A stretch of 22,135 nucleotides of DNA from Parasutterella muris. Lineage in GTDB: Bacteria; Pseudomonadota; Gammaproteobacteria; Burkholderiales; Burkholderiaceae_F. The DNA is taken from NCBI RefSeq assembly GCF_943193095.1, contig NZ_CALPCV010000036.1:1-22135 (forward strand). The letters run 5' to 3'. Position 1 is the first letter of the stretch; each line of letters begins with the position of its first letter. The position numbers and the translations under genes are program-made. Below the pieces are notes generated by a model. It had not been told where the DNA came from and made no database searches. It saw nothing but the letters and a program-made list of their open reading frames with translations. Below are positions 21,666 through 22,135 of this stretch, one piece after another.

Positions 21666-22047
21666 TTGATTTTTGATATATCTCTCGATAATGGCAGTTG
21701 TTGCTCCGTCTCCAACTGAAATTACACAGTAACTTTTTGTCCAAAAGCGTTTGCCCCAAAGCATCCTTCGATTCTGATTGAAGAATTCTTGCCGATTTTT
21801 CAGAGATGATATGGTTTTTAGTTTACGTACCGGATTTGAAAGGCAAATTGTCGGAGGCTAAGAGATCAATAGATGAACATGATCTTCTTCTCCCGAGCAC
21901 TCCAAAGGCCTGACTTGATCCCGTTGACACAAGTCAGCAAAAATTTCCCTAGATCGTTGATGAAATAACTATTCGCCTGTAAGCTACTACGAAGATCAAG
22001 TGAGCTTTGAGATTGAAAACACAATGAGAACCGGTAGATAACTGCAT
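21654..22047 (-). pseudogene. tnpA: IS200-type Y1 transposase TnpA, decayed
   Basis: The reading starts at the ATG at 22047 with MQLSTGSHCVFNLKAHL then IFVVAYRR, a typical IS200/IS605 TnpA N-terminus. The frame is then lost at about 21970, with an in-between piece INDLGKFLLTC in another frame. The remainder continues in a third frame with CSGEEDHVHLLIS (the HUH metal motif, about 21873-21884), an in-frame TAG at 21858-21860, then KLKTISS, LWGKRFWTKSYCVISVG and TTAIIERYIKNQRPN with the catalytic Tyr codon at 21678-21680. Both catalytic motifs survive at the sequence level, but the frameshifts and stop make it inactive. No tnpB follows it, so it is an IS200-like or partial element. Confidence 0.88.
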
Positions 22048-22084
22048 ATGATTCAAAGAGTCGAGCGACACGTTATTCGTAAAA

Positions 22085-22126
22085 ACAATGCTAACTGGCA
22101 AGCCTGCCACAAGCTTTGTTCATTGT
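22085..22126. repeat. Nested inverted repeat beyond the tnpA start (possible IS left end)
   Basis: ACAATG (22085-22090) pairs with CATTGT (22121-22126), and inside it TGGCA (22096-22100) pairs with TGCCA (22105-22109). It lies about 40 bp upstream of the tnpA remnant start, where the left-end hairpin of the element is expected. The boundary itself may be off the window. Confidence 0.3.
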
Positions 22127-22135
22127 CGCGCAAGC

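Noticed and set aside
21467..21715. 82-codon minus-strand frame overlapping the tnpA end and argD start
   Set aside because: Its second half is one of the shifted frames of the decayed transposase region and the rest is argD leader; no independent support.

Overview
The window reads as chromosome of a betaproteobacterium, most likely a Burkholderiales gut anaerobe of the Sutterella/Parasutterella type. This placement is an inference. It rests on the moderate GC content, the betaproteobacterial look of OmpR/EnvZ, ArgD/ArgF, MurB and XseB-IspA-Dxs, and two TtrS/TtrR-like sensor systems, one of them coupled to a Tat-exported flavin reductase. No rRNA, tRNA, CRISPR array or prophage was seen.

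Layout. At the left edge is the 3' end of an IS200/IS605-type tnpB (1-249) with two strong hairpins, ending one base from the stop of a convergent secreted-protein gene (251-946, -). That gene diverges from ompR-envZ (1092-3305, +). On the minus strand, five genes run from 8432 to 3302: a TtrS-like histidine kinase, a FixJ/NarL-type response regulator, a Tat-exported fumarate-reductase-like flavoprotein, then ispD and ispF. The first three overlap by 8 bp each and form a tight sensing/respiration unit. An nfsB-like nitroreductase (8599-9255, -) with its own terminator follows. Next come a degenerate extended SDR protein (9472-10455, +), a ZIP metal transporter (10527-11306, +) and a two-domain sulfurtransferase (11398-12264, -).

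The second half holds the compact operon xseB-ispA-dxs-murB (12548-16641, +). It is followed by a second TtrS/TtrR-like pair (16915-19371, +) with no reductase beside it. Convergent to that is argD-argF (21513-19409, -). The right edge carries a decayed IS200-type tnpA (21654-22047, -).

How it fits together. Four isoprenoid genes (dxs, ispD, ispF, ispA) lie within 13 kb, with murB, so lipid-carrier precursor supply and peptidoglycan synthesis are neighbours. The two TtrSR-like systems resemble each other in sensor architecture, including a shared cysteine pair, and probably detect small molecules in the periplasm. One probably controls the adjacent flavin reductase. By eye, that reductase has lost several residues used by true fumarate reductases, so its substrate is likely something else. 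This sensor-plus-altered-reductase operon is the best candidate for an undescribed system in the window.
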